From Copromyces sp. CBS 386.78 (taxonomy: Eukaryota; Ascomycota; Sordariomycetes; Sordariales; Sordariaceae): a stretch of DNA of 64,000 nt. Both the position numbers and the translations under genes were made by a program. The DNA lies in contig MU839250.1 of assembly GCA_030685235.1 (NCBI GenBank), forward strand, positions 19,011 to 83,010, written 5' to 3'. How positions within the stretch are numbered: the first letter of the stretch is position 1; each line of letters begins with the position of its first letter. Under the pieces are notes generated by a model. The model worked only from the letters and a program-made list of their open reading frames with translations, was not told where the DNA came from and made no database searches. Positions 48,301 through 60,909 of the stretch are shown here, piece by piece.

Positions 48301-50300
48301 TCCCTTAATTTTATTATTATTTAATCCTCTCCTTATTTATAATTTTATTAATTTATTATAAATCTTTTATTTATATATAACGCTGCCTTCCTTTAATTAA
48401 TATTATTTAACGCTTAATAGTAGGAAGTTCTAATATTAAATATATTACCCGTAAAAGTATAACCCGACTTTTAAAAGGCTATAATATTATAATATTCCTT
48501 TATTTTTAAGGCTAATTTTATCTTATTATATAATTTTATTATATTTTAATATAGAATCTTTAAATTTATTAAATCGAAGTAGGGGTAATATATTGCTAAT
48601 TAAATTTAGGGTTTAAACGGATATTGGCTATTATTATTTTTATTATTATAATAAATTATTTTTACTTTCTATTTTAAATTTTAGCGACCTAGGCTTTTAA
48701 TTCTTTTTATATTTTAATTAAAGGGCTTTATTTCTTTATAATCAATATAATTTACTATTCGGATTTAAAACGAACCTCCTCCTTAATATTAGAAATATTT
48801 ATATTAGAATTATTGTTTTTATCCGTATTTACGGAGGGGGGTTAGGGCAATATAATTGTTTTAAAAGTAAATTCCTTTTTAAGGCCCTATAGTATCTCCT
48901 ATATTTATAGAAGTAATATAATCGTTTCCCCAGCCTTTTAAATTTAAATTAATTCGTTATTCCGGCTTTTAGCTAGTTTTTTAATTATAGTAAGTTATCC
49001 TACCTACGGCGTATATTCGTACGAACGCTCTACGAATACTATAAAAGAACGACCCTATATTTATTTAATAAGTAGGTAATTGCGAAAAAATATAAAATAT
49101 CCTTTACGGTTATAAAGGAAATACTTTATAAAGTCGGAATTTTTATTAAAGGGGTATATAAATTCTAATTCCTTTATATTAATTCTTAAGTACTTCTCTA
49201 TTACGTAACGAAAGTAATATTATCTCTTACTTTTAAAGTAATAAATTTTAAAATAATTAAATTCCTAATAATTAAAATATTATTAGGGGATAATATCCTT
49301 TTCGAATAGTTTATAATAAAATATATTACCTTTTTAAAATAGAAAATTCTAAATTAGACGATATCCTTCGTCTATATTAATAATTTCTAATAATAAAAAT
49401 TCCTTTTCGCTATTATATTTCTTTTAGAGTACTTTTATTTAGATAATAATAATTTTATTTATAATAGTAAAGGCCTTTCTAAATTCCTCCGGGCTTATAT
49501 CGTCGATAAAGCGTTATAATACGCTGTAAATTATTATTAATATTATCCGGAACGAAATCGTAACTTTATTATTAAAAATTTTAATTACCTACGTTCGGTT
49601 CTTAAAGTACTAATTCCTTCCTTCTTTACTAAATATAATTACGTAATTTCTATTAAATTATAATTTTGTAATAACCTTCGCTTCGTAAACTTTATTATAT
49701 ATATTAATTGTTTTTACTTACCTGGTTAAATCGAACTTCTCTTACGTAATAATAAAAGGGGGGCCGTTTTTATCAAATTTAATAGTAAAAGTATACTCAA
49801 TATATAAAAGGATAATAGCCTAAATACTAATTAGGATTAAGTAAAATTACTTCGGGGGGGTTACCTAAGTGGACGCGGCCGCTACTACTCTAGCCTAAAA
49901 TTTCGATTAAATTTATTAAATTTTTATAATAATTATAACTATCTTTTTAAATTCTAATATATTATAGCGGAATTAAGTAGTATCGTCGTTACAAAACTAT
50001 TTAATTTAGTTTCGTACTATTAAAATAGCCTTAGCGGTTTTAAAAAGCTTTTCTACCTACGCCGCAAATAATGTAAGAGGGTTATCGGGGCCGGGAAACT
50101 TTATAGCCTCTTAAAAGAACTTCGTAGAATTATTTTCAATAAGTGTCGGAATCGGGCGGGCTTCGTACGTAGCGTTATTGGCTGCTGGTATTATTGTCGG
50201 TATTCTAATCGCAGGATTTCCGGATGCGTATTGGCTTGCCGCCAAACTGCTACTAGCACTCCCGACGGCCTCGATACCCGCGTCTTCAATACGCAATGGC
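48300..50300 (-). pseudogene. LINE ORF1 (gag-like)
   Basis: The minus-strand frame opens with an intact 61-codon stretch (50296-50111) beginning MRIEDAGIEAVGSASSS. This is Ala/Ser-rich and only lightly RIPed, so it is a genuine N-terminus rather than a shadow. After TAA (former Gln) it continues with KFPGPDNPLTLFAA and on to about 48300 with RIP stops. No zinc knuckle can be assigned with confidence. Position and orientation fit ORF1 of a Tad-like LINE. Confidence 0.55.
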
Positions 50301-50430
50301 TATAATATCGTAAATAAGGGTAATCGGACGTCCTAAATACAATTCTAATATCGAAATTGATTTTGGTGTCGTCGTCGACTAAAGACCCGCGTTTCAGCTG
50401 TTCGCGAGCTTTTTTTTACTTTATATAATA

Positions 50431-53190
50431 GTAAATTAGCTAGTAAGAAGAAGAAGGGTAAGGGTAAATGTAGTAATAGTAGTATTAGGTAGGAACCTAC
50501 GGAGGTCTATTCGGTAGGAGCCGCTAATATAATTATAATTTTTATAATTAAATTAGTCGTAGGTAGTAAATATTATAATAAGCCGGAAAATATTTAATTT
50601 TTATGTTTAGTTGCGTATAGAGGCCGAACCGGGTAGTTATATTATAGAGATAACGGGATTTTTTAATAAATTTAGAGGAAATACGAATTTAATTATTAAA
50701 TAGTATTATTCTAAATTTAATTTTATTATTTATATATATAATTATTAGTATATATAAAAATTATTATATTTCCTTTATTAATAGCGGATATTTTACGTTT
50801 GCGTGTATTGATTAAATTTTTATTACAAAATATAATTTTCCTTATTTCCGCTTTCTTTATTTTAAAAAAATCGTATTCGTAGACGGAAATATTAAGGCTA
50901 TAATTAGCGAAGGAGTAATAAAAAGGTTACGGATAGGTTACTATAAAGAGGTTATTACTTTTTTAATTTACGATTTCTTTAATAAGTACCCGATTATTTT
51001 GGGATTCTTTTAGATAAAATTCTATAAATTATATATTGACTATAAGAAAGGCGGTATATATTTTAATTATTTAGATTATAAGGATTATTATTTATTAACG
51101 GGGTTCCTTAGTAATTAGACGGAAGTATTCCGAACCTTCTCTAGCCCCGTTTTTATTATAATTATTTACGCTTATAAGAAAGCGCTTCCTTAAAATAATT
51201 TTAAGTTCCTTTCTTCTTTTCCTTATATCCTTAGGGGCTATTTCTATAAGGAAGTAGTTTAATACGAGGAAATTGAGGATTAATTTATTAGGGTTTTTTA
51301 ATTTGAGGATAAGGGATTTGAGGAGCGGACTTCCGATTTTCCCGCTAGGGTACTATTAATAGTTCTATTGCGAATTCTTATTATATATTACGTAGGCGCG
51401 AAAGTATAGGGTATTATAAGTACCGTTACTATTTTTATATTAATTAAGCGGAATATACTATACGAATTGTATATTAAATTTAATAGGAAATGTGTATTAG
51501 CGGGCATACGCTATACTAATATTCGAATAAGTAGGTATATTAAAAACGGTATAAACTTTATTAATATTAGGGAGTTTAATATTATTATTTTTAATTTTAT
51601 TTATAAGAAGGACCGATTTTAACTATATATTATTAGTTACATTCAATTAGAGAAGCTAACTATTATTTTAGAATTCTAAGAAATAGATTTTATATACGAA
51701 GTTGCGGAAAATATTATTAAAGGGCGAAGGGAGAAGTATAAGGACGATTTTCTATATTCCTTCTATTCTTTTATTAATAATATAGCCAGTAAATATAAAT
51801 TTAAAATAGAAAAGGAGGCGGTGGTAATTGCTAGATTTATTACCTTAATAGGGGATTTAATTAAGGATATACCGCTTTATAAAGAGATTATCCTTTACGT
51901 TTACTTAGTAAAGGTAATAGAAGAAGATATTTAAAAATTCTTTAATAAAGTAAATAAATTTTAAAAGATTAGGGAAGAAATAAAAAGGATATTGATAAAT
52001 TATTATTAATTATATATCGATACTTTTCTTTTTGCGTTAGCTAATAAAATATTTCTATATTATTTATATAATTATAAAATCGAATTTAAATTAGGAAAGT
52101 AATTATTATACGCTAAATTTAAATTGATATTATTTATTAAGGTTACTATTATTAAGAAATAGATTAACGAGAATTTTAAAAAGAAATTTATCCGTCCTTC
52201 TTAATCCGCTGCTGCTTTGCTTATCCTATTAATATAGAAGCCGGGCGGGGGAATCCGTATCTATATTAATTACCGTAGTATTAATAATATTATTTTAAAA
52301 GTATAATATCCGATTCCGTTAATTAAAGAAACCTTTAACGCTATTTATAAAACGAAGATTTTTATTAAATTCGATATTATTAATATATTTAATAAAATAT
52401 AGGTGAAGGAAGGCTATAAATAATTTATTATATTTATTACCCGCTTTAGGCTTTTCGAATTTTTAATATGCCTATTTAATTTATAAGGGGTATTAAGGAC
52501 GTTTTAAAATTATATTAACGATATCCTATATAATATTTTCGATATATACGCTATTATTTACTTTAATAATATTTTCGTCTATTCGGAGAATAAGGAAGAT
52601 TATATAGGGTACGTTAACGAAGTCCTACGGAAGATAATTAACGCGGGCTTATAAATCGATATTAATAAATACGATTTTTATATAAAATAAATTAAGTATT
52701 TGGGGTTTATTATTATTCCTAGAAGTATTAAAATAAATTTAGAAAAAGTAATAGTAATTATTTTGTATGAGGTTCTAGATATTGAGAGGGCGCTATAGCG
52801 TTTTTTAGGATTCGCTAATTTCTATTAGCAATTTATTAAATACTTTTTTATTTTAGCGGGACTATTATACGAATTAATAAAGAAGACCGTTAAGGATTAG
52901 AAATAGGAAAATTAATATTAATATTTTTTTAACGCGTTTAAATAAATTTTTATTAGCGGACTAATATTACGTATTTATAATTAGTTTAAATAGACGGTTA
53001 TAGAGATAAATGCTTTAAATTGGGTTTACAGCGGTATTCTCTCTTAGTATAACGAAGACGGGGTATTATAACCAGTAATTTATTTTAGTTAACGATATTC
53101 GTTAGCGGAATATAATTATAATATTTACGATAAAGAATTATTTATTATTATTAAAGCGTTAGAGGAATAGAAATTAGAGTTGGAGGGAAT
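50431..53190 (+). pseudogene. Gypsy-B copy 2 protease, RT and RNase H
   Basis: Plus frame: protease remnant INSGYFTFACI at about 50775-50807 (Asp to Asn). RT begins near 52150, with a YINYRSINN-like start near 52260, FNKIQ near 52390 and YFNN at 52559-52570 (YLDD site). RNase H remnant near 52980-53190 with YNYNIYDKELF near 53120. A solo LTR interrupts it at 53191. Domain order is complete and damage is substitution only. Confidence 0.85.
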
Positions 53191-53414
53191 TGTAAGAGTA
53201 CAAGAATACTTTCCGAAGTTTGAGACTTCCAAGTCTCAGACTTGAGTCTCCAGAGGAGACTTCCATGTAACGTAAACACCACATTTGGCAAGTCCCATCC
53301 TATGGACAGGAGTTCCTATAAAAGGACTCCGGAGAGTCCTTATACATAGCTTCTTCTTTTCTTCTTCATCAATCATAACATGATCATTTCACACACACAT
53401 TTTCGCACGTAACA
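53191..53414 (+). repeat. Solo LTR, almost un-RIPed
   Basis: 224 bp from TGTAAGAGTAC to CACGTAACA, flanked by a perfect duplication GGAAT (53186-53190 and 53415-53419). It contains TATAAAAGGA near 53316, a plausible TATA box. CA and TG pairs are frequent, in sharp contrast to both sides. No internal retrotransposon sequence remains, so it arose by LTR-LTR recombination. Family unknown; no other copy in the window. Strand follows the TATA box. Confidence 0.9.
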
Positions 53415-53419
53415 GGAAT

Positions 53420-55150
53420 ATAATAGTTATTCGAAGTTTTAATAGATTATAAAGGATTAAAGTTGTTTACGGTTAGTAAATAATTAATATTATAATATAT
53501 AAGGTAATTATAATTTTTTTCCTACTTTAATTTTATTATTTAATATCGACTAGGTTCGTTATAAGTCCGTTTTAATACGTTGAACCGTAAGCTAAAGGAT
53601 ATCCCGAAATATAAGGGTAATAAATACCTTTTAATAAAGAATAAGGTTTTAGTAAAGAAGGATATTTTTATTAATAGTTCTTACGTTTTAGAAGATAAGG
53701 GGGATTTAGAAGTTTTTATTAAGATAGTTTACTTTTGCGATTTGGAAATTATAAATAAAACGTTAGTAAATAATTTAATAATAGAAATTTATAAGAAATT
53801 AACCCTTCTTTAAAACGTATTCGCTTATTTAATAAATTTAATAAGGAGAATATAATTAAAGGAAGTTAAAGGGAATTTTAAGAAATTTTCGTTCGCGGAA
53901 TACTACGTTATATAGGGCCGGATTTATTATTATAGTTCGGTTTTCCTTAACCTTAGAAATATTAAGGTTTATTATTAATTAATCCGCTATATTTATAATG
54001 CGCTAAGAGCGGGGTACCTAAGGAAGGAGAAGATTTATAGTTTTTTCCTCTAAATTTTTTTTAACTAGGGATATATAATATAGTAAAAACCTACTATAAA
54101 ACTTGTTTGACGTATATAAAGACGAAGCTATTATAATATACGTTATACAGGTTTTTAAAATTATTATTAGTACTTTTCGCTCTATAGAAGGATATTTTTA
54201 TTAATTATATTATATTATTAACGCCTTACGAATATTACGGATAAGTATTTCGATACGTTACGGTAGTTATTAATAAGTTAATAAAGATACGGTATTTTAT
54301 CCCTATAGTAGAGTTGACTATAGTGGAATTAGCGGACCGCTTTATAGAATAGGTTTATAGTATTTATAGTTTATTTAGTATTATTATATTTAATCGGGGT
54401 TTTTAATTTATTTTATAATTTTAGAAAGCGTTGTTAACGAAGTTAGAAATTAATTTTATACCCTTTTCCGCTTTTTACCTAATTACGAATAGGTAGATAG
54501 AACGTATTAATATAGAAATAGAAAGATATTTACGAATTTTTATTAATTAAGTATAAGACGATTGGGTCGATTGGTTATTAATAGCGGAGTTTACCGTTAA
54601 TAATTTAGTTTTAGAAACGATGGGAATTTCGTCGTTTTTTACTAATTATAGATTCCATCCCCGGATAGGAGTCGAGTTCGCTACGCTATACCCCTTAAAA
54701 TTATTAAAGATTTAATAGGATAAGTATTTTAAGGTTATTAAAATCGCTAACCGGTTTAAAATAGTCTTGGATTATATAACGACTAAAGTAAAAAAGGTAT
54801 AGAGGTAATACGAAGATAATACCAATAAAAAGAGATTAAACGCCTTATAATATAAAATTGGGGATAAAATTTTACTAAATATAGAAAACTTTAAAATTAG
54901 AAGATTATACGTTAAATTAATTTTATTCCGGGAAGGATTATTCGAAGTTTTAAAGGCTAGTAATTATATAATTATTCTTCGATTCTTAATTAATATAAAG
55001 TATAGTCCTATATTTTACGTTAGTAAAGTAAAATTTTGGGAAAGATATACCGAAGGGGACGTAAGGGTAAATTAGGGGAGAATTATAAAGTAGACGGATA
55101 ACGGGAAAAACTTTATCGAATAGGATTTTAATAGTATAAGTAATTATAAA
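53420..55150 (+). pseudogene. Gypsy-B copy 2 RNase H end and integrase
   Basis: After the solo LTR the frame resumes (KDLKLFT-like, 53450). An open 77-codon run, 53580-53813, begins LNRKLKDIPKYK and is a real in-frame remnant of the pre-integrase region. Integrase zinc region near 53900-54110, core near 54150-54620, C-terminal SPIFYVSKVKFW near 55005-55040. The integrase inserts the cDNA. Inactive here. Confidence 0.85.
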
Positions 55151-55553
55151 CGGAATTTAAAAAATAGATAATAGGAATATTACATTCTATAAATATTATT
55201 ATACGTATTAAATTAATAAAAATAGGTTAACGTTGCGATATATTTAGAAGCGGTATAGAAATTCTACGAGAACTACTTAAATAAGCCGGCGTTATTAAAT
55301 TAAATTATTATAGAAAAGTAGCGTAAAATAATAACGGATTAGTAATTAAAAGCGGATTAACCGCTATTAGCGGAGGTAAGAACGGATTAGCCGGTACTAG
55401 CGGGAAATACGGGGTATAGAGGATTAAAGAGGTTGCTATATAGAGTAGTAGTAGTTATAGAGGCTTTTATAGGGTAGATTAAACGATTAATGGGTATTTC
55501 GATCGTTTTATATATTATTAGTTAGTTATATAGCTTTTTTTAGTCCGGGGTAG
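55150..55553 (+). other. Gypsy-B copy 2 tail with polypurine-like tract
   Basis: The decayed C-terminal coding tail continues to about 55540. AGTCCGGGGTAG at 55542-55553 adjoins the 3' LTR in the polypurine-tract position. A direct AACGGATTAG-type repeat lies near 55333-55390. Confidence 0.5.
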
Positions 55554-55861
55554 TATTATAGGGTTAGTTTTGTAATAGTTTAGAGTATACGGTTAGCAGT
55601 TATTAGAGCTAGGGATTAGGCTATAGCTTTAAGTATAGTATAAAGCTATTACGGCCTTCGTAGAAGGTTACGATGGTTTTATTATCGCTATTGCTATATA
55701 GGTCGTGCTAGTTCTATAGTACTTATAAGATTATTATAGAGTTGATCTCTTAGACTGGCCTCTATAAAGATTAGTTTGAGATTGTACTTTTGAACCTTTC
55801 CTTTTACTCCTTCGTGTAATTACGTATATTCTTACCTACCTTGTACCTTTGCACCGTGATA
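55554..55861 (+). repeat. 3' LTR of Gypsy-B copy 2
   Basis: 308 bp, begins TATTATAGGG and ends GCACCGTGATA, followed by CCTCG. Its last ~100 bp are less RIPed than the same part of the 5' LTR. Confidence 0.95.
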
Positions 55862-55866
55862 CCTCG

Positions 55867-56253
55867 GTTATTGTACGAATTTATTTAGAAGTTCCGACTT
55901 ATTTACGGCGATTTTAACTTTATTATACGTATAGCATAGAAATTATATTAATTTAAATAGAAGAATAGAGAGTTGATTATAACGTTTATTATACAATTCG
56001 AAAAAGTTTTTTATTGTATTAAAATTAATTTTTAGTTAAATAGTATTAAAGTGAACTAGCTTACCGCTTTTTTAATTTACAATTAGAAATAATACTTTTC
56101 CAATTGCACCGACGTATTAGAATAATATTTAAATTTATTTATATATTTATAACGCTTTAACGGCAATACCTTTTTTATTTCGACCTTTTTAAAATACTTA
56201 GTTAATAATAATACTAATAATCCTATAAATATTTTTATTAATATTATAGTAAT
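55867..56253 (+). pseudogene. Gypsy-D gag, 3' part
   Basis: The frame continues from 41148 across Gypsy-B copy 2: TYLRRF-like near 55900, then about 110 codons broken only by RIP-type stops. It is cut at 56254 by the Gypsy-C 5' LTR. The minus-strand open frame 56083-56328 spans the junction and is not a gene. Confidence 0.5.
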
Positions 56254-56475
56254 TATCATAGGATTACCTGTGATGGCACTGGGTACTGCATGGTCGAGTC
56301 TATTGGCCATTGGCCAATAGGACCGCATACACGTACTAGTGGACTTCGGTCCCGGATTTAGGGTACGGCATAGCCTGCCCTATATTTAGACCGCACTCCT
56401 CCCTCTTCCTTCTTTCCTTCTTCGTATAATTACGTTTATTTAACTTTACCCCTAATAGTATCCTACCCCGTAATA
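56254..56475 (+). repeat. 5' LTR of Gypsy-C
   Basis: 222 bp, TATCATAGGA to CCCCGTAATA. Bases 56268-56410 are little RIPed and include TTGGCCATTGGCCAATAG, a partial palindrome. Upstream flank GTAAT is the presumed target duplication. Confidence 0.8.
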
Positions 56476-56799
56476 GTTAATTATACCTTACTATTACGCT
56501 ACGCGCGTATACTTTAAGATAAGTTCATCGCCGCTACCGTTATAAGTATCTTCGACGAGCCTGCGATTTTGTCGTATAGCGACTACACCTCTCTTTTATC
56601 GTATCGCAATTACACTTCTTTTTCGTCGTATTACGACTAGTTATAAAGTAGTTAATAAATTCCGTTTATACTATAAAGTAATAAATATATTAATTAAATT
56701 GATTATTATAAATATCGGCCCCCGTTATTAATTTCGACGTTATTATTTCCACGATTAACGTTATTATCGGTTCTAAATATAAATAGCTTTTTGAAAATA

Positions 56800-58720
56800 T
56801 TACCGAATCCTTTAACGGCGCCGTTTCCTAGCGCTTAAATAATTTAATTACAGATAAAATCCTTAATACTACTTTTAAATTCATTTAATATACTACTTTT
56901 CCTTATATTATTATCGTTTTTATATAATTAATTTACGCGGACCTTATTTAAGCTAATATATTCGCTAGCGTTGTTCAAAATTCTCTAGAAATTACTTACT
57001 AATAGATTATAATTTAAAATAATATTATTATTACCTTTTAGTAAAAAGTTCTTTAATTAAAGTATAAATTTATTATTTTTAACGAAATTAATACTAAATT
57101 GAAGAAGATTGCCGAAATTTAGATTAGGGCCTTTAAAAAAATTGTTCGTAATAAAATTATTCTACTTACTTTTATCCCTACCCCTAATTTTAACGACGAA
57201 ATTACTATAGCTACTTTAAAAACCCGTACGAATAAAGACCTTGCCGTTTAATACTAGTGAGGATACTTCTGCCGTTAAATATGCTGAAGCTTTTTAAAAT
57301 TAGTATAATAAAATTTAATTATATTAGTTCTAAAATATTTAATAGTTCGATTAAAATAAGTGTTATAAGTTTATATAAATCCTTTTATATTTTAGAAGTA
57401 ACGTTTTTAACTTTTATTACTTTATATAATATTTATTATTAAAGAAGAGGATCCGATTAAATAGAAGTAGGAGAGTGCGGAAACCTTCCTTATTTATTTT
57501 AATATTAAATATAATTATATAGACCTTACCCTGAAATATATTACAATTTCGAATTATTAAAGATAATTAAGGGTATAAAATAATTCGATTTCAAAGATAA
57601 ATTTATTATTATCGTTAATAAATATAATTTTAATAATGAGAAACTCTACTCGTACGGCTATAAAACTCTATTCGGACGGTTGTTAAAAAGTTTAAAATCC
57701 AAAGTAACTAGGTAAAAATAAAAGATGGAGACCCGTATATAAGCTTGGAATATTTGTTATTTTTTTCTGTATTTTCCGAAGCTCTTATCGTATATCGACG
57801 CCCTTTATATTCCTTATAATAAAAAGAAGTCTTAGAAGGTAGCGTAAAGAAATCTTCAAAAGTTGAAGGATTTAGTATAAGTAATATTTCTATAGTATTG
57901 GGCCTGTCGGGTGGGGTACTTATTATGAAAAATATAATAAAATTCACTGAGTAGTTTGATGTTATTATTGTTTTTTTACATCCATATTTGGCCAAGTTAT
58001 ACTTAAGTTTAAATTTGAAAAACCGTCCGAATAGAGTTTTATAGCCGTACGAGTAGAGTTTCTCTTAATAATATTATAAAAATTTATTATTTAAAAATAA
58101 AAATTACAAACGAAATTTACGATATTATCGCTTACTAATAAGATACTTTAGCCTATAACGATTTTAACGGTTAGTTTACCCTTTATTAGAAGTTTATTAC
58201 TAATTTGGAGGAGTATAATTAGTATAATAAGATTAACGTTTATTATAAGACTAGTATTAGAAGAATTAATAGCGGTACTACTATTCCCGAACGTATTATT
58301 AATTAAAATAGTATTACTATAGATTTTAATACTATTAAAGTTATTAACGTTTAGTTATTTTATATAATTAATAAAGCGGTTATTAATTATTATATATAGA
58401 ATAGTCTTTATAAATACTATTTTAACCCTAATTATTACGTTTATAAATATTATAATAATATTAATACTAATATTTCTAAGGAGTAGAAGGAGTACGACCG
58501 CTACAACCGTTGTAGTAGAGGCGGTAATAATAACCGTAGTAAATTTACTATAAGTTAGACTAGCTATAGTAATAATAGTAATAACAGCGTTCGCGTTAAT
58601 ACTATTACTATTAGTAAACTTACCGCTCCCGCTATACCCCCTATTCTAATTCTTATTTAATTTGCGGAATATAGCGCGGGAAATGTGCCGCCTTTCTATT
58701 AAATTACTTAGAAAGGCTAT
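56800..58720 (+). pseudogene. Gypsy-C gag (split by MITE)
   Basis: The plus frame before the MITE reads FDFKDKFIIIVNKYNF near 57585-57630 and matches the Gypsy-A gag at about 25390-25440. After the MITE it continues with YDIIAYQQDTLAYNDF (Q inferred) near 58115-58155 and an Asn/Gly/Arg-rich linker near 58500-58560. Short open frames such as 57257-57442 are in other frames. Confidence 0.7.
57638..58064. mobile_element. MITE with perfect 43-bp TIRs
   Basis: 427 bp. The TIR begins GAGAAACTCTACTCGTACGG and is identical in both arms for 43 bp, with CTCTA at positions 7 and 29. Perfect 8-bp duplication TTAATAAT at 57630-57637 and 58065-58072. The interior keeps TG/CA pairs. A 95-codon minus-strand open frame (57995-57708) resembles no protein I know and is probably non-coding. 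Confidence 0.9.
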
Positions 58721-60909
58721 TATCTATAATAATAATAGAGGAGGAGGTAAATAATTTAGTAGATTTAAAAGTAATTTAATTTAAGAATTTAAATTTAAAT
58801 AATTATAATAATAATTCTATCTTCCTTTCTATTTAAATTATTTACAGACCGCGTAGTTAATAAAGTAAATATATTATTCTAATTAATAGCGAATATTTTA
58901 CTTTCGCTTTTATCAATTGCAGTTTTACCGTTCGCTACGCTATTTTACTATTAAAATTCCCTAAATTAAAGGCTTTATATTTAGTAAACGGTATACTTAA
59001 AGACTTTATTACTTATTATTACGAAGTTTAATTGTAGATTGGTTATTATATAAAAATAATTATTATATTAGCTTACGACCTAGCTGACAATTATTCTATT
59101 ATTTTAAATATATTATAATTCAAATTTTATAACTCTATAATATTATAGTTAAATAGTACTATTACCTTTATTAATTAATGTGTAGACCGCTACTTTCCTG
59201 CTAACCTTTCGCCTTCTTTATAATATACGTTTAAAGTTTAGAAATATATTTATATACGTTATTACGAAATTATATAGGGTATAACCGAAGTAGTCGGCTT
59301 TAATATACTAGTTGCAAATATACTAATTGTAAACCCCGTTTCCGCTACCGTTGAAAATAATAACCTTAATACCCTAAATCCTACTTTAATTGCGGATATT
59401 ATTATTAAAACTCTTAAGCGGACTAAGCCTACTATTTGCCGTATTATAGCCGGCCGGCGAAGATCCGACCCCTATTACTATATTATAATATATAAAATAT
59501 ACTTTTCGAACGAATTAATTAACCCCGTAGATATTAAGGATATAACGGCCGTTAATTTTAATTAACTATACGAAAAATATTATTTATAGGTATTCTATAC
59601 TTCGTATACAAAACTTTATAAGATTTTAGAAGAGGTTAAAGCTAAAGAGGAGGCTTAGGCTAAAGAGGTAGAAGGGGGCGCCCTAGAGCTTAAAAAATAT
59701 AGAAACGATAAAAGCATTATTAATAGAGGAGTAAAGATAGGAATTAAATATAATTATAATATATTTAACGAGTTAGTAAACTTTACCCTAAAGATGGAAT
59801 AAGAAATTTAGGACGGTAATAGTACTAAGTATAAGAAATTATTAGGAAAGTATTATTATTTATAAATTAACGCTTATATTAGTAAAGGATTTAAGGTTAC
59901 TATTTAAGTAATAAAGATTGTTAAATACATTTATTTTAGTAGTAATATAAACGAAGATTTTGAATATTATAAAATTATTAAATTCGCCGCTAATATTATA
60001 GAGGAAGACGTAATTAAATTTTATAAAAAGGCTAATAAACCGCTTAAAACTAATATTTAGATTAAAGAGAAGCTTCTTAAATAATATTAGAATTACTTCG
60101 ACGTTTTTAAATTTTATAACGTTATAGTCTTACCCCCCTACCGCTCTTATAATTTTAAAATCGAGTTCCGCCCGGGAGAATAGGCGCTTTATATAAAATT
60201 AAAAGTATTTAACTCTAATAAATTAAATGTAATTAAGAAATAGATTAATAAAAACCTTTATAATAGGTTTATCCGCCCTTCGCAATTAGAGGCCGCTTCT
60301 TAAATCCTGCTGGTATAGAAATTAAGCGGAGGTATTAAAATTTATATAAATTATAAAAGGATTAATAATATTATTTTCAAGAGCCGTTACCCATTTCCTT
60401 TAATTAAAGAAATTTTTAATACTATTTATAAAGTGAAAATTTTTATTAAATTAAATATTATCGCCGCTTTTAACTATATTCGTATTATAGAAGGATACGA
60501 ATAGTTAACGGCGTTTATTACCCGTTTTAGTTTATTTGAGTTATTTATTTACTTATTCAGCCTATAAAGAGTATTTAATATATTTTAAAATTACGTTAAT
60601 GATATTTTATACGATATTTTAGATATTTATATAATTGCTTATTTAAATAATATTTTTATTTTTTCGGATAATGAGAAGGAGTATTAAAAGTACGTAAATA
60701 ATATTTTTACCCGCTTAAAAAAAGTTAGCCTATAAATTAATATCGATAAATACGAATTTTATATTAAGAAAATTAAATATTTTAAACTAATTATTATACC
60801 TAACAGTATTAAAATAAATTTAATAAAGGTTAAAGCTATTATAAACTAATAACCCCTAATATTAAAGAAATTTCTATAAAGTTTCTTAAGATTTATTAAC
60901 TTTTATTAT
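58721..60909 (+). pseudogene. Gypsy-C protease and reverse transcriptase, 5' part
   Basis: Protease remnant NSEYFTFAFIN near 58882-58915. RT from about 60270, with the signature YLNN at 60640-60651 (both Asp to Asn). The frame ends FLRFINFYY at 60905, where the Mutator-like derivative is inserted, and resumes at 62250. Several RIP stops. Confidence 0.85.

Larger units (their letters stand above)
43086..50417 (-). mobile_element. Tad-like LINE, 7.3 kb, minus strand
   Basis: A non-LTR retrotransposon inserted in Gypsy-B gag. A 13-bp target duplication ACTTTATATAATA lies at 43073-43085 and 50418-50430. The minus strand carries an ORF1-like frame (right) and an endonuclease/RT ORF2 (middle). The 3' end on the left shows a short AAT-rich tail rather than poly-A. 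About 7 kb fits Tad-clade elements. The 43.1-45.0 kb part also has a plus-strand coding-like segment (separate entry). Both extreme ends are less RIPed than the interior. Confidence 0.85.
41149..55861 (+). mobile_element. Gypsy-B copy 2, complete, with nested LINE and solo LTR
   Basis: Two 308-bp LTRs (41149-41456, 55554-55861) and a perfect target duplication CCTCG (41144-41148, 55862-55866). Without the LINE (43086-50417 plus 13 bp) and the solo LTR (53191-53414 plus 5 bp) the element is about 7.1 kb. It lies in the gag of Gypsy-D. All coding parts are RIPed. Confidence 0.95.

Noticed and set aside
50410..50417. Run of T at the right LINE end as a poly-A tail
   Set aside because: For a minus-strand LINE the 3' end is at the left; this run is at the 5' end and is on the wrong side.
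57708..57995. 95-codon minus-strand open frame
   Set aside because: It lies wholly inside a 427-bp MITE, shows no domain, and is open mainly because the MITE interior escaped RIP.
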